Shown: positions 22,671-31,854, numbered from the stretch's first letter. The stretch is DNA of 32,817 bases from Cytophagales bacterium (GCA_028282565.1 JANQHS010000161.1:1-32817); one strand, 5' to 3'. The notes: a model not told the origin generated them from the letters alone. Numbers and translations: made by a program.

Positions 22671-25600
22671 GTGAGCGTCAGTACAATCATCAGGAAGTAC
22701 AGGGAAGACCCTTTGGTCGGGAGTTTTGTCGAAAAGGTCAAAAACGGTGAGTCGATCAAGCTTTCAAATCTGACCGGAAGCCTTCCCTCGGTCATGGTAT
22801 TGGCCGCTTCTCTTGAAAATGGAAGTGACCAAGTGGTGATCCTCAATGATACCGAGGAGGCCGGCTATTTTTTCGATGATGTCAAGCATCTGGGGGCCGA
22901 CATGATACAGGTGTTGTATTTCCCGGCTTCTTATAAGCGCATATATGAGTTTGAAAAAACCGAGAATGCCAATGTGGTTTCAAGAGCAGAAGTCCTTACC
23001 TCCTTGAGATCGGAAAGGAGCGTTCCAAGGATAATTATCAGCTGCCCTGAGGCGATCACAGAAAAGGTGATCAACAAGAAAAACCTGATCGAAAATTCGG
23101 TTGAGATCAGGGTAGGGTCGGAGTTGGATCAGGGCTTTCTGATGGAGTTCCTCATCGAATATGGGTTTGAAAAAACGGATTTCGTTGTAGAACCTGGGCA
23201 GTTTTCCATTAGGGGTGGTATTATCGATATTTTCTCCTACTCGAGTGAGAAGCCCTATAGGATTGAGTTCTTTGGAGATACCATAGAGTCGATCCGTGAC
23301 TTCAGCCCCGTGGATCAACTTTCGCAGGGCAAGCTGGATGTCATCAGTGTACTTCCAAACATCGGTACCGGCGATTTTATTGAAGAGAGGGTATCGATTT
23401 TTGAGTTCTTAAGCAGGGATACATGCATTTGGATCAAAGACCCTGATCTTGTCGTCTCTACTGCAGATAGCATACGCTCAAAAGCGGAAGAAGTTTATGG
23501 GGAATTTGAGAAGGCAAACCTCGAAGATCCAATTGTATTTGAACCCAAGGAGCTATTTAATACCGGAGAGGAACTCTCCGAACTATTTGATCCTTTTGGA
23601 AAGGTTTTTTTTGGTTTCTCCGGCTCTTCAAGCTCAAGAACCGAAATCAAATACACTTCCAAACCCCAACCCTCCTTCAATAAGAATTTTGAACTGATCA
23701 AGGAAGACCTTCAGAAATCACAAGCTGAAGGATTTGAATTGTTTATCGCTACCGACCAATTAGGTTCCATAGAAAGGCTCAATGAGATCTTTACCGAACT
23801 GGATCCAAACCTGGAGGTCAAAACCTTACTTCTTGGATTGAAGGAAGGCTTTATCGATCAAAACCTTAGGATCCTTTGCTACACAGAGCATCAGCTTTTT
23901 GAAAGGTTCTACAGGATGCGAGGGAAAACGAGATTTTCCAAATCCAAGGCTATTTCGGTCAATCAACTCCGCGAACTTGAGATCGGAGATTTCGTGACCC
24001 ATATCGACTATGGGGTGGGTAGGTTTGTCGGTTTGGAGAAAAGGGAGGTCAACGGAAAGATCCAGGAGTCTATCCGCTTGATCTACAAAGACAATGACAT
24101 CTTACTTGTCGGCATTCACGCACTTCACAAGATCTCAAAATACTCAGGGAAGGACGGAGAGCCTCCTTCGATCAGCAAGCTTGGGTCCCCTGAGTGGGAA
24201 AACAAAAAGAAACGGGCAAAGAGGAAAGTCAAGGATATCGCCAAGGACCTGATCGAACTTTATGCCAAGCGAAAAAAGAGCTTTGGATTCCAGTTCTCCA
24301 CGGATTCCTATCTCCAGGCAGAGTTGGAAACGTCTTTCTTATATGAGGACACCCCTGATCAGGCTTCGGCTACCCTTGCGGTGAAAGAGGATATGGAGAA
24401 TCCTCACCCTATGGACCGGCTCATCTGTGGCGATGTGGGCTTTGGGAAAACCGAAGTGGCCATCAGATCGGCTTTTAAGGCTGTGACCGATGGAAAACAG
24501 GTGGCTGTTCTGGTCCCGACAACCGTGCTTGCCCTTCAGCACTACAAGACCTTTCGGGATAGACTCAAAGATTTCCCGGTGGAAGTGGAATACTTAAATC
24601 GCTTTAGAAGTGCGGCCCAGATCAAAAGGATCGTAGCGAACCTTGAAGAGGGGAAAACGGATATCATCATCGGAACACATAGATTGGTTGGAAAGGATGT
24701 GAAGTTCAAGGACCTGGGACTTCTCATCATCGATGAAGAACAAAAATTCGGAGTCTCTACAAAAGAGAAGCTCAAGCACCTAAGGGTTAACGTTGATGTT
24801 CTGACACTTACCGCTACCCCAATTCCGAGAACGTTGCAGTTTTCCCTGATGGGTGCAAAGGATTTTTCAATTATCACCACTCCACCGCCAAACAGACAAC
24901 CGGTGCAAACCGAGGTAATGGTTTTCAATGAGAAGGTGATCAGGGATGCTATCGCTCATGAGTTAGCAAGAGGAGGGCAGGTGTTTTTTGTTCACAATCG
25001 CATCAAGGATATTGATGAAATAGCCGGTATCGTTAAAAAACTGGTTCCTGAGGCTTCCATTTCCGTTGCCCATGGACAAATGGACGGAAAGATCCTTGAA
25101 AAAACAATGGTTGGATTTATCGAAGGGAAGTATGATATCCTTGTTTCCACCAATATCATTGAATCCGGACTGGATATCCCAAATGCCAATACCATCATCA
25201 TCAACCAGGCACAGAATTTTGGATTATCGGATCTCCACCAAATGCGGGGCAGGGTAGGAAGGTCAAACAAGAAGGCATTTTGCTACTTCCTTACACCGCC
25301 GCTGACCGGTCTTTCCGGTGATTCAAGAAAAAGGTTGCAGACCCTGGCAGAGTATTCGGAGCTTGGCGACGGATATAAGGTGGCCATGAGAGATCTGGAT
25401 ATACGCGGTGCGGGGAACCTGCTCGGCGGTGAACAGAGTGGTTTCATCAATGACCTTGGGCTGGATACCTACCATAAGATCCTTGATGAAGCGGTTCAGG
25501 AGCTCAAGGAAACCGAGTTTCGCGATCTTTTTATGGGCCAGAACGAGAAGGTCGATTTTGTGAAGGACTGCAGCCTTGAGACAGATTGGGAGGTGCTGAT

Positions 25601-26012
25601 CCCCGAAAACTATGTGGCCAACATTTCGGAAAGACTCAGGCTTTATACCAGGCTCGATAACCTCAAGGATCATTCAGAAGTAGACGGATTTTTGGAAGAG
25701 TTAAAGGACCGTTTTGGTCCTATACCAGGGGAGGTTGATGTTTTGATCCGCCTTCTCCAATTGAGATGGCTGGCGATGAAAATCGGTTTTCAAAAAATAT
25801 CGATCAAAAACGGTCGTATGAAGTGCTATTTCCCCGAGAATTCTCCGGATTACTTCCAAGGAGAAATGTTTGGAAGGATCCTGAATTTCGTAAAGGAGCA
25901 CCCCAAGAATTCGAGCCTTAAAGAGGTTAAGAAATCACTTTTTCTGGGGTTATCGGGAATTGAGAACGTTGATCAGGCCTATCGCACACTGGAGATAATC
26001 ACTTCCGATTAG
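22671..26012 (+). CDS. mfd: Transcription-repair coupling factor
   Basis: The 1113-residue ATPase removes RNA polymerase stalled at DNA damage and recruits UvrA. Visible parts are the UvrB-like N-terminal region (FVVEPGQFSIRGGIIDIFSYSSEKPYRIEFFGD), the CarD-like polymerase-interaction domain (about 430-490, GDFVTHIDYGVGRFVGLEKREV), Walker A GDVGFGKTE (K593), the Walker B region IIDEEQKFGV (about 688), and helicase motifs TATPIPRTLQFSLMG and QMRGRVGRSNKKAFCYF. RGAGNLLGGEQSGFI and the TRCF C-terminal domain follow. The start is GTG at 22671, 10 nt behind the channel-like gene. No damage-inducible operator is apparent. Confidence 0.98.
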   Translation: MSVSTIIRKYREDPLVGSFVEKVKNGESIKLSNLTGSLPSVMVLAASLENGSDQVVILNDTEEAGYFFDDVKHLGADMIQVLYFPASYKRIYEFEKTENANVVSRAEVLTSLRSERSVPRIIISCPEAITEKVINKKNLIENSVEIRVGSELDQGFLMEFLIEYGFEKTDFVVEPGQFSIRGGIIDIFSYSSEKPYRIEFFGDTIESIRDFSPVDQLSQGKLDVISVLPNIGTGDFIEERVSIFEFLSRDTCIWIKDPDLVVSTADSIRSKAEEVYGEFEKANLEDPIVFEPKELFNTGEELSELFDPFGKVFFGFSGSSSSRTEIKYTSKPQPSFNKNFELIKEDLQKSQAEGFELFIATDQLGSIERLNEIFTELDPNLEVKTLLLGLKEGFIDQNLRILCYTEHQLFERFYRMRGKTRFSKSKAISVNQLRELEIGDFVTHIDYGVGRFVGLEKREVNGKIQESIRLIYKDNDILLVGIHALHKISKYSGKDGEPPSISKLGSPEWENKKKRAKRKVKDIAKDLIELYAKRKKSFGFQFSTDSYLQAELETSFLYEDTPDQASATLAVKEDMENPHPMDRLICGDVGFGKTEVAIRSAFKAVTDGKQVAVLVPTTVLALQHYKTFRDRLKDFPVEVEYLNRFRSAAQIKRIVANLEEGKTDIIIGTHRLVGKDVKFKDLGLLIIDEEQKFGVSTKEKLKHLRVNVDVLTLTATPIPRTLQFSLMGAKDFSIITTPPPNRQPVQTEVMVFNEKVIRDAIAHELARGGQVFFVHNRIKDIDEIAGIVKKLVPEASISVAHGQMDGKILEKTMVGFIEGKYDILVSTNIIESGLDIPNANTIIINQAQNFGLSDLHQMRGRVGRSNKKAFCYFLTPPLTGLSGDSRKRLQTLAEYSELGDGYKVAMRDLDIRGAGNLLGGEQSGFINDLGLDTYHKILDEAVQELKETEFRDLFMGQNEKVDFVKDCSLETDWEVLIPENYVANISERLRLYTRLDNLKDHSEVDGFLEELKDRFGPIPGEVDVLIRLLQLRWLAMKIGFQKISIKNGRMKCYFPENSPDYFQGEMFGRILNFVKEHPKNSSLKEVKKSLFLGLSGIENVDQAYRTLEIITSD

Positions 26013-26066
26013 CCTGCTATCAGTAATATAATTTCTAACTTTAAAATCAACCAAATCAAATCTACC

Positions 26067-27065
26067 ATGCTGAAAAAGATTCTTTACGGGTTTTTAGCCC
26101 TGATTGCCTTGATCGTTATCATCAGTCTTTTTTTACCGGGATCGGCCCATGTGGAAAGGTCAACGACCATCGATGCTCCGGTTGAAAGAGTGTTCGCATA
26201 TGTGAACGACCTCGAAAAATGGGATGACTGGTCGCCCTGGTCTGAGAAAGATCCCGATATGGATGTTTCTTGGGGCGAGATTACCGAAGGAATGGGAGCT
26301 TCATATTGTTGGGAGGGAGATCCGGATCAAGTTGGGAAAGGATGCCTCGAGATCACCGAAGTTGTCGAAAACGAAAAGATCGTGAATAAGCTGGATTTCA
26401 TGGAGCAGGGAACTGCCACGGGGAGCTATACTTTCTCTGAGGCTGATGGAAAAACAACCGTCACCTGGGGATTCGATACGGATGTATCAAGCCCACCGGT
26501 CGTTGGGAAATTCTTCGGAATGATGATGGATGGGTTTGTGGGACCCGATTTTGAAAAAGGTCTTGCTAACTTAAAGGCCTTGGCAGAAGCAGCACCTTCA
26601 TATAGTATTGAAATTGGTGAATCCAACTTTGGACCCTACCACTATATCTACGTAAGACAAGTCACTACGGCTGAGAACCTAGCCCAAATGATGGCTGAAT
26701 CTGCCGGAGCCATGACAGAGTTTGCTGCTGCCAATGGCATAGAGTCTGTTGGTACTCCCTTTTCACAGTACTATTCCTTCGGTGAGGAGATCGATTTTGC
26801 ATTTTGTATCCCCGTAGCTGAAGAAGTCACTGTTGACGACGAGGTGGTCATGTATGCATTTCTTGAGGAAGGTGCTTGCATCAAGGGAGTTCACTTGGGC
26901 TCATATGATAATCTTGGAGGATCCTATGGTGAAATGGACAGGTACATGTCTGACAATGCTATGGAGAGTACCGGACCACCTATTGAGCATTATGTCACAG
27001 ATCCAGGTGAAGAACCGGACCCCGCGAACTGGATCACACATATATATTATCCAATAGGATCCTGA
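26067..27065 (+). CDS. Membrane-anchored SRPBCC (polyketide cyclase-like) and GyrI-like fusion protein
   Basis: The 332-residue protein opens with one hydrophobic anchor (MLKKILYGFLALIALIVIISLFLPG). Next comes a SRPBCC/START-like ligand pocket (about 30-172, starting HVERSTTIDAPVERVFAYVNDLEKWDDWSPW) and a GyrI-like effector-binding domain (about 180-330, ending DPANWITHIYYPI). Both domains bind hydrophobic small molecules in other proteins; the fusion is seen in Bacteroidota and its ligand is unknown. No DNA-binding domain is attached, so it is not a classical transcription factor. It stands alone; a weak TAACTTTA box lies at 26036-26043. It converges with the lipoprotein gene with only 2 nt between the stops. 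Confidence 0.88.
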   Translation: MLKKILYGFLALIALIVIISLFLPGSAHVERSTTIDAPVERVFAYVNDLEKWDDWSPWSEKDPDMDVSWGEITEGMGASYCWEGDPDQVGKGCLEITEVVENEKIVNKLDFMEQGTATGSYTFSEADGKTTVTWGFDTDVSSPPVVGKFFGMMMDGFVGPDFEKGLANLKALAEAAPSYSIEIGESNFGPYHYIYVRQVTTAENLAQMMAESAGAMTEFAAANGIESVGTPFSQYYSFGEEIDFAFCIPVAEEVTVDDEVVMYAFLEEGACIKGVHLGSYDNLGGSYGEMDRYMSDNAMESTGPPIEHYVTDPGEEPDPANWITHIYYPIGS

Positions 27066-27067
27066 TT

Positions 27068-27838
27068 CTATATTGCCTCTACGGTAATATTCTCATGAAT
27101 GATTTCTGACAAAAGGGGCAACTGCCCCTTTTCGTATTTATTGAACAGGGATTTCAGCTCAAAGCCATCTTCTGGCTGTGCCTTGTAGTTCTTGTAATCC
27201 TGGAAAAGGATACCGCCAATCCTTTTTTTGTTCATGGCCTCCCGGAATCTTATCCCTCCTCCATCGGTCGAATAGGAATAGGCAAGAAAGTCAATTTCGA
27301 AGGAACTGTTGTTGATCCAGTATACAAACACGTCCTCGAAATCCTTACCTCCGCCCTCTTCTTGAAAGCTAACCTGTACCAGTGAGTATTCTCGATCACC
27401 AAATTTTTGGATCCCAAGGTATTCTTTGTTGACTGCGGAATCATTGAGTCTATACGGAAGCAGGAAAAAGTAGATCACCGAATTGATGGAATTGGAGTAT
27501 TTGCTTGCCCATTCCTCGCTGACCGTTACAGCCTCGTTATTGACGTGGCGTTTGAAACCCATATTACTCAATTCATCCCTGATGACCCCAAGGGTATCGT
27601 TCCATTCCCGGGAAAACCAATATTCTCCGCCAATTCGCTTTCTGGAATAGTGCCTATTGCGAAAGTCAAATTCTATTCTGCTTTGGTCGTAGATTTTTCC
27701 TCCATGAGCCTGGATTGCCTTGTCAACCAATTGTTGAGGATCGGTCGGTATGCTCTCCTTGCATGCAAGAAAAAGCGGGAGTATGAGAATCAAAAAGGTA
27801 TATCGTTGATAACTGGGCCGGTATATTGACTGAATCAT
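27068..27838 (-). CDS. Lipoprotein of unknown function (DUF6503-like)
   Basis: The ORF track gives 295 residues, but the first 39 lack any signal features and lie over the divergent promoter region. ATG at 27838 gives 256 residues with a clear lipoprotein signal (MIQSIYRPSYQRYTFLILILPLFLAC, lipobox FLAC). The mature part begins KESIPTDPQQLVDKAIQAHGGKIYDQSRIEFDFR, a pattern I associate with Bacteroidota DUF6503 proteins that share the LolA/LolB-like half-barrel fold. That link is from memory and is tentative. The mature part ends in a conserved-looking FNKYEKGQLPLLSEIIHENITVE. Its 3' end contains the terminator hairpin of the convergent SRPBCC gene. Confidence 0.78.
   Translation of the reverse strand: MIQSIYRPSYQRYTFLILILPLFLACKESIPTDPQQLVDKAIQAHGGKIYDQSRIEFDFRNRHYSRKRIGGEYWFSREWNDTLGVIRDELSNMGFKRHVNNEAVTVSEEWASKYSNSINSVIYFFLLPYRLNDSAVNKEYLGIQKFGDREYSLVQVSFQEEGGGKDFEDVFVYWINNSSFEIDFLAYSYSTDGGGIRFREAMNKKRIGGILFQDYKNYKAQPEDGFELKSLFNKYEKGQLPLLSEIIHENITVEAI
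27111..27132. terminator. Hairpin terminator inside the 3' end of the convergent lipoprotein gene
   Basis: AAAAGGGGCA at 27111-27120 is the exact inverse of TGCCCCTTTT at 27123-27132, so the site is a near-perfect palindrome ending in a T run in either direction. On the plus strand it lies 45 nt after the SRPBCC stop and is a fitting terminator. On the minus strand it would lie within the last codons of the lipoprotein gene. Confidence 0.7.
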
Positions 27839-27906
27839 TCCTTTTAAAATTCTATTATTGCGAACCTCATTGATCAGGTTGGCATCTTTTGTCGGCCGTT
27901 TGGCAC

Positions 27907-28620
27907 ATGGATCTGTTTCACCCAACATCATTGTCATTCTATTTGGCGGTGGCACTATCGGTTTTTTCCGGCGTGTTTATGGTCCTTCGCGGGTACTTCG
28001 GAATTAAAGGAGGTTTTTCCCAGGTTTTGATCTACCTGCTCATCACCATTGGTTGGTTGGGCATCTCAGCTTATTCACCCAATTTTTATCAAATTGAAAG
28101 CCTCAGGGACTACCAGTTGACTGTATTGGCCGGTCTGGGTGTTCCCCTGCTGATCATGACGATACTGGTGTTTCTGAGTCCAAAAACCGTGAACCTTCTT
28201 CCTCAGAAGTGGCTCACATTTTTCCAGGTGTTAAGGATCTTGATCGAACTTTCCTATTATGGATTGTTCATTCGCGGGTTTCTTCCCCAGAAGCTCACGT
28301 TCATGGGCATGAATGTTGATCTCCTGATCGCCTTGTTTTCCCCCGTTGTCGCCATGTACTATTACTCGAATCATTCCCTGGGAAAATTCTATGCCTATTT
28401 GTACCATGTTGTCGGTTTGATCTCCCTGATATGGATCTGCTATCTTGGCTTTTACCCTCCCGGACATGAAGAGCAGGGTGTATTTGTCCTGGCTAATCCC
28501 CTTTGGTTTGAATACCCATGGATCTGGCACTGGACTTTTTTGATCCCTCTTTTTCTGATGGGCCATGCGTTGTCCATTTATCTTCTGATAAAAAACCCCA
28601 GCGGTGCAAGGAACCCTTAA
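27907..28620 (+). CDS. Seven-helix integral membrane protein, unknown function
   Basis: From ATG at 27907 the product has 237 residues, against 243 from the TTG at 27889. Seven hydrophobic segments are visible, beginning at FYLAVALSVFSGVFMVL and ending at HWTFLIPLFLMGHALSIYLLI, with a conserved-looking PLWFEYPWIWHW segment before the last helix. I do not recognise a family. The last 17 nt overlap the start of the sugar transporter gene, which points to co-translation and perhaps a functional link with uptake. Confidence 0.8.
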   Translation: MDLFHPTSLSFYLAVALSVFSGVFMVLRGYFGIKGGFSQVLIYLLITIGWLGISAYSPNFYQIESLRDYQLTVLAGLGVPLLIMTILVFLSPKTVNLLPQKWLTFFQVLRILIELSYYGLFIRGFLPQKLTFMGMNVDLLIALFSPVVAMYYYSNHSLGKFYAYLYHVVGLISLIWICYLGFYPPGHEEQGVFVLANPLWFEYPWIWHWTFLIPLFLMGHALSIYLLIKNPSGARNP

Positions 28621-29962
28621 GGAAAGCAAAGTCCTTTTACCATTAACCCTGCTGTTTTTTTTGTGGGGTTTTATGACAGTCCTGAATGATATTTTGATTC
28701 CGTTTCTGAAAGATCATTATGCTCTGGATTATTTCAGGTCCATGTTGGTTCAGACCTCTTTCTTCGGCTCCTATTTCGTCGGATCATTGATCTACTTCAT
28801 CTATTCTTCCCTGTATCGGGATCCCATCAATACCATTGGGTACAAAAATGGGATCATCCTCGGTTTGCTCATCAGCGGGACGGGATGTGCTCTTTTTTGG
28901 CCTGCGGGGATCATGGATAGTTATCCTTTCTTCCTGTTTGCGCTCATGATCTTGGGATTTGGGTTTACCCTGCTCCAGATCGCCGCGAATCCTTTTGTTT
29001 CTATCATTGGTCCTGAAGAAAGTGCAGGCTCAAGGTTAAACCTTGCCCAGGGTTTTAATTCCTTGGGCACCATGCTTGGACCTCTTGTCGGGGGTGCAAT
29101 TATATTCACCTATCTATCTGGCATTACAGCCATTTCCTATCCATACCTCGTTGCGGGATTGGTGTTTTTTCTGGTGGCTGTTCTGTTTTGGTTTCTCCCG
29201 ATCCCCGGCTTTAAAAATGAAGAAAGGATTGAGAAGGGTCTTTCAGCATTACAATTTCCAAACCTTAAATGGGGTATCCTGGCAATCTTCTTTTATGTGG
29301 GAGCCGAAGTTGGGATCGGCAGCCTGATCATAAACCTCTTGGGTCTGGAAAAATTTGGAAATCTATCCGAGGAGCTGTCGAGTGATTACCTGAGCTTGTA
29401 TTGGGGTGGTCTGATGATCGGAAGGTTTGGTGGCGCATATATTCAATCCAGTAGAGATAGCAGGATCAATATGGCCAAACTCTTCGGGGTTATGGCCGTG
29501 GCACTGGCGGTCGTGATGATCGCTAACCTTGTCAAGGGAGGTATAGGTACAGATGCTTTCCTTGGCTTTGCTGTAATGGTTCTTCTTTCGCTATTGGGAT
29601 TTTATTTTGGACAAGGCAGAAGCAGAACTACTCTGATGCTCTTTTCGATGGCTATCGTGGTTCTTCTGCTGTTTTCAATGTTTTTAAGCGGCTCAATGGG
29701 GCTTTGGTGTTTGATCGGAATTGGCTTGTTCAATTCCATTATGTGGCCAAATATCTTTACCTCGGCGATTTCCGGATTGGGAAAATATACATCTCAGGGA
29801 TCTTCCCTGCTGGTCATGGCTATCCTGGGTGGCGCTTTGATTCCGCCCTTGATGGGGTGGATTGCCGATGGACAAGGCCTTGTTCTATCATTGTTGGTGC
29901 CAGTTTTTTGCTACCTGTACATTATATGGTACTCTTCCAGGTCATACTGGGATAAAAAATAA
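28604..29962 (+). CDS. MFS transporter of the FucP/GluP (fucose, glucose/galactose) type
   Basis: The 452-residue protein has twelve membrane helices. Typical motifs of the fucose:H+ symporter family are present: LTLLFFLWGFMTVLNDILIPFLKD at the first helix, FGFTLLQIAANPFVSIIGPEESAGSRLNLAQGFNSLGTMLGPLVGG in the middle, and GLFNSIMWPNIFTSAISGLGKYTSQGSSLLVMAILGGALIPPLMG towards the end. It should import a hexose or deoxyhexose with protons. The start is GTG at 28604, inside the end of the preceding membrane protein gene; no ATG fits. No sugar kinase or glycosidase is nearby to narrow the substrate. A short gap with the tRNA promoter follows. Confidence 0.92.
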   Translation: MQGTLKESKVLLPLTLLFFLWGFMTVLNDILIPFLKDHYALDYFRSMLVQTSFFGSYFVGSLIYFIYSSLYRDPINTIGYKNGIILGLLISGTGCALFWPAGIMDSYPFFLFALMILGFGFTLLQIAANPFVSIIGPEESAGSRLNLAQGFNSLGTMLGPLVGGAIIFTYLSGITAISYPYLVAGLVFFLVAVLFWFLPIPGFKNEERIEKGLSALQFPNLKWGILAIFFYVGAEVGIGSLIINLLGLEKFGNLSEELSSDYLSLYWGGLMIGRFGGAYIQSSRDSRINMAKLFGVMAVALAVVMIANLVKGGIGTDAFLGFAVMVLLSLLGFYFGQGRSRTTLMLFSMAIVVLLLFSMFLSGSMGLWCLIGIGLFNSIMWPNIFTSAISGLGKYTSQGSSLLVMAILGGALIPPLMGWIADGQGLVLSLLVPVFCYLYIIWYSSRSYWDKK

Positions 29963-29996
29963 TGGAAATTGGATGTGATAGAATACGATGTTGAAT

Positions 29997-30004
29997 TACT
30001 TTTG
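29997..30004 (+). promoter_or_regulatory. Promoter -7 box of tRNA-His
   Basis: TACTTTTG, followed by CACCCC, is the form often seen before stable RNA genes in Bacteroidota. It lies 11 nt upstream of the tRNA 5' end. A TTGG at 29969-29972 may serve as the -33 box, although the spacing is rather long. Confidence 0.6.
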
Positions 30005-30015
30005 CACCCCTTAAT

Positions 30016-30090
30016 GGTGGCTGTAGCTCAGCTGGTTAGAGTAGCGGTTTGTGGATCCGTTGGTCGTGGGTTCGAATCCCATCAGCCACC
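30016..30090 (+). tRNA. tRNA-His (anticodon GTG)
   Basis: The acceptor stem GTGGCTG (30017-30023) pairs with CAGCCAC (30083-30089). The extra G-1 at 30016 faces the discriminator C73 at 30090, the hallmark of tRNA-His. The anticodon GTG is at 30051-30053 and the T arm GTGGG-TTCGAAT-CCCAT is regular. CCA is not fully encoded. The anticodon stem has a U31-U39 mismatch and a G27-U43 wobble, which is weaker than usual. Confidence 0.96.
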
Positions 30091-30096
30091 CATTTT

Positions 30097-30132
30097 CCTG
30101 CCCCTAAGAACTTGTTTTGGGCAGGAATTTTT
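30097..30132 (+). terminator. Terminator behind tRNA-His, overlapping possible purK starts
   Basis: CCTGCCC (30097-30103) pairs with GGGCAGG (30119-30125) and AATTTTT follows. The right arm covers the region after the TTG at 30117 proposed by the ORF track as the purK start, which argues that purK begins further downstream. Confidence 0.7.
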
Positions 30133-30134
30133 GT

Positions 30135-31286
30135 TTGAACCCTGATGATTTGGGAAATAAGCTGAATAAGAAAATCGGTATCCTTGGTGGTGGACAGTTG
30201 GGGCGTATGCTTTTTGAAGCGTCAATCGATCTGGATGTTGAATTGCATTTCATGGACCCGGATCCTGCTGCCCCATGTGCAAATCTGGGAGCATCGTTCA
30301 GAGTTGGCGATATCAACGATAAGGACACCGTGGTTGAATTCGGCAAGAACCTCGATATAATCACCATTGAGATAGAAAGGGTCAGCAGAGCCGGCTTGGA
30401 TCTGATGGAAAACCAAGGGAAAGAGGTTTATCCTTCTGCCAATCTGATCGGTATTGTCCAGAATAAAATCCTTCAGAAAGGTTTTTTTGAAGAACATGGC
30501 TTTCCTACGGCCCCTTTTAAGGTAGTTAAGAATTTGACTGAAATACGTGCTCTCAATCCGGATTTTCCTTTTGTAAATAAGATAGGAGAGGGTGGCTATG
30601 ATGGGCGCGGAGTGTCGGTTATCAGATCTGATGGCGATATGAACCGCTGTTTCGATGCTCCGGGTATCATCGAGGAAATGGCGGATATCCAAAAAGAAAT
30701 ATCCGTTATCGTCGCAAGGAATAAGGATGGGGAGGTGACTTCCTTTCCAGCTGTGGAAATGGTTTTTGATCCCAGGGCCAATCTGGTGGACTTTCTGATC
30801 TCACCGGCCAGGGTAGATCGGAAAGTAGAAATCGAAACTGAAGCATTGGCAAATTCATTGGCTGAAAAAATGGATTTAGTGGGGATCATGGCCATCGAGA
30901 TGTTTTTGCTGAATGATGGTAGGATCTGGATCAATGAAGTTGCACCCAGGCCTCATAATTCCGGGCATCAGAGCATAGAAGGGAACTATACATCGCAATA
31001 CCAGCAGCATTTGAGAGCAATTCTGGATTTGCCATTAGGAAATACCGATACCATTTTGCCCTCCGCCATGGTCAATTTGCTGGGAGAAGAGGGATATGAA
31101 GGGGAGCCGATTTTTGAGGGAATGGATGAAATACTTGGTTTGAAAGGTGCATATGTTCACCTTTATGGGAAGAAAAGAACCAAACCATTTCGAAAAATGG
31201 GGCATGTCACCCTGGTGGATGAGGCCGAAGATCAATTGCCTGGGAAAGTTGAGATGGTTAAGAAGATCTTAAAAGTCAAATCATGA
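30135..31286 (+). CDS. purK: N5-carboxyaminoimidazole ribonucleotide synthetase
   Basis: This ATP-grasp enzyme uses ATP and bicarbonate to turn AIR into N5-CAIR in purine synthesis. The N-terminal [17 protein letters not shown], the nucleotide-binding [16 protein letters not shown], and [18 protein letters not shown] near the end are diagnostic. No ATG precedes the conserved core. The ORF track starts at TTG 30117, within the tRNA terminator hairpin; TTG at 30135 or TTG at 30150 is more sensible, and I use 30135 (383 residues) with little certainty. The gene overlaps purE by 4 nt (ATGA), so the two pathway steps are translated together. Confidence 0.93.
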   Translation: MNPDDLGNKLNKKIGILGGGQLGRMLFEASIDLDVELHFMDPDPAAPCANLGASFRVGDINDKDTVVEFGKNLDIITIEIERVSRAGLDLMENQGKEVYPSANLIGIVQNKILQKGFFEEHGFPTAPFKVVKNLTEIRALNPDFPFVNKIGEGGYDGRGVSVIRSDGDMNRCFDAPGIIEEMADIQKEISVIVARNKDGEVTSFPAVEMVFDPRANLVDFLISPARVDRKVEIETEALANSLAEKMDLVGIMAIEMFLLNDGRIWINEVAPRPHNSGHQSIEGNYTSQYQQHLRAILDLPLGNTDTILPSAMVNLLGEEGYEGEPIFEGMDEILGLKGAYVHLYGKKRTKPFRKMGHVTLVDEAEDQLPGKVEMVKKILKVKS

Positions 31287-31780
31287 GCGATCCGTCTGTA
31301 GGAATTATCATGGGAAGCAAATCGGATCTCGAGGTCATGAACAAGGCCGCCGAAATCCTTGATCAACTCGGTGTCAGTTATGAGTTGGATATTGTTTCTG
31401 CCCATAGAACGCCCTCAAGAATGGCCGAATACGCTGAATCTGCCATCAAAAGGGGATTGAAGGTCATCATAGCGGGAGCCGGCGGCGCTGCTCATCTTCC
31501 GGGAATGGTTGCGTCTTATACGACTTTGCCGGTAATCGGGGTTCCCGTAAAATCAAGAAACAGCATTGATGGTTGGGATTCCATGCTGTCGATTCTTCAA
31601 ATGCCCGCAGGCGTGCCGGTGGCAACGGTTGCACTCGACGGCTCTGAGAATGCCGGTATTCTGGCCGCCCAAATTGTTGCTTTGACGGACAAGGGCGTTT
31701 CGGCTGCACTGCTGGATTTCAAGGCCCAGCTCAGGAAAAAAGTCGAGGATTCGGCAAAAAGTTTAAAATCCGGAAATTGA
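31283..31780 (+). CDS. purE: N5-carboxyaminoimidazole ribonucleotide mutase
   Basis: The 165-residue class I PurE moves the carboxyl group of N5-CAIR to give CAIR, the step after PurK. Motifs are GSKSDLEVM (12-20), SAHRTPSRM (39-47), [17 protein letters not shown] (65-81), PVIGVPVKS (84-92) and [15 protein letters not shown] (106-120). The presence of a linked PurK agrees with the class I reaction. It starts at the ATG overlapping the purK stop. No terminator is evident behind it. Confidence 0.97.
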   Translation: MSDPSVGIIMGSKSDLEVMNKAAEILDQLGVSYELDIVSAHRTPSRMAEYAESAIKRGLKVIIAGAGGAAHLPGMVASYTTLPVIGVPVKSRNSIDGWDSMLSILQMPAGVPVATVALDGSENAGILAAQIVALTDKGVSAALLDFKAQLRKKVEDSAKSLKSGN

Positions 31781-31802
31781 TTACCTTCCAGATTGGCACG
31801 GT

Positions 31803-31831
31803 TTTGGAAAAATGAATAATTGCTATTTTTG
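31803..31831 (+). promoter_or_regulatory. Promoter for the small secreted protein gene at 31855
   Basis: TTTG at 31803-31806 and TATTTTTG at 31824-31831 are separated by 17 nt, close to the Bacteroidota -33/-7 consensus. The start site near 31838 would leave a leader of about 17 nt. Confidence 0.65.
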
Positions 31832-31854
31832 GTCAAACTCTGAAATATCTTAAA

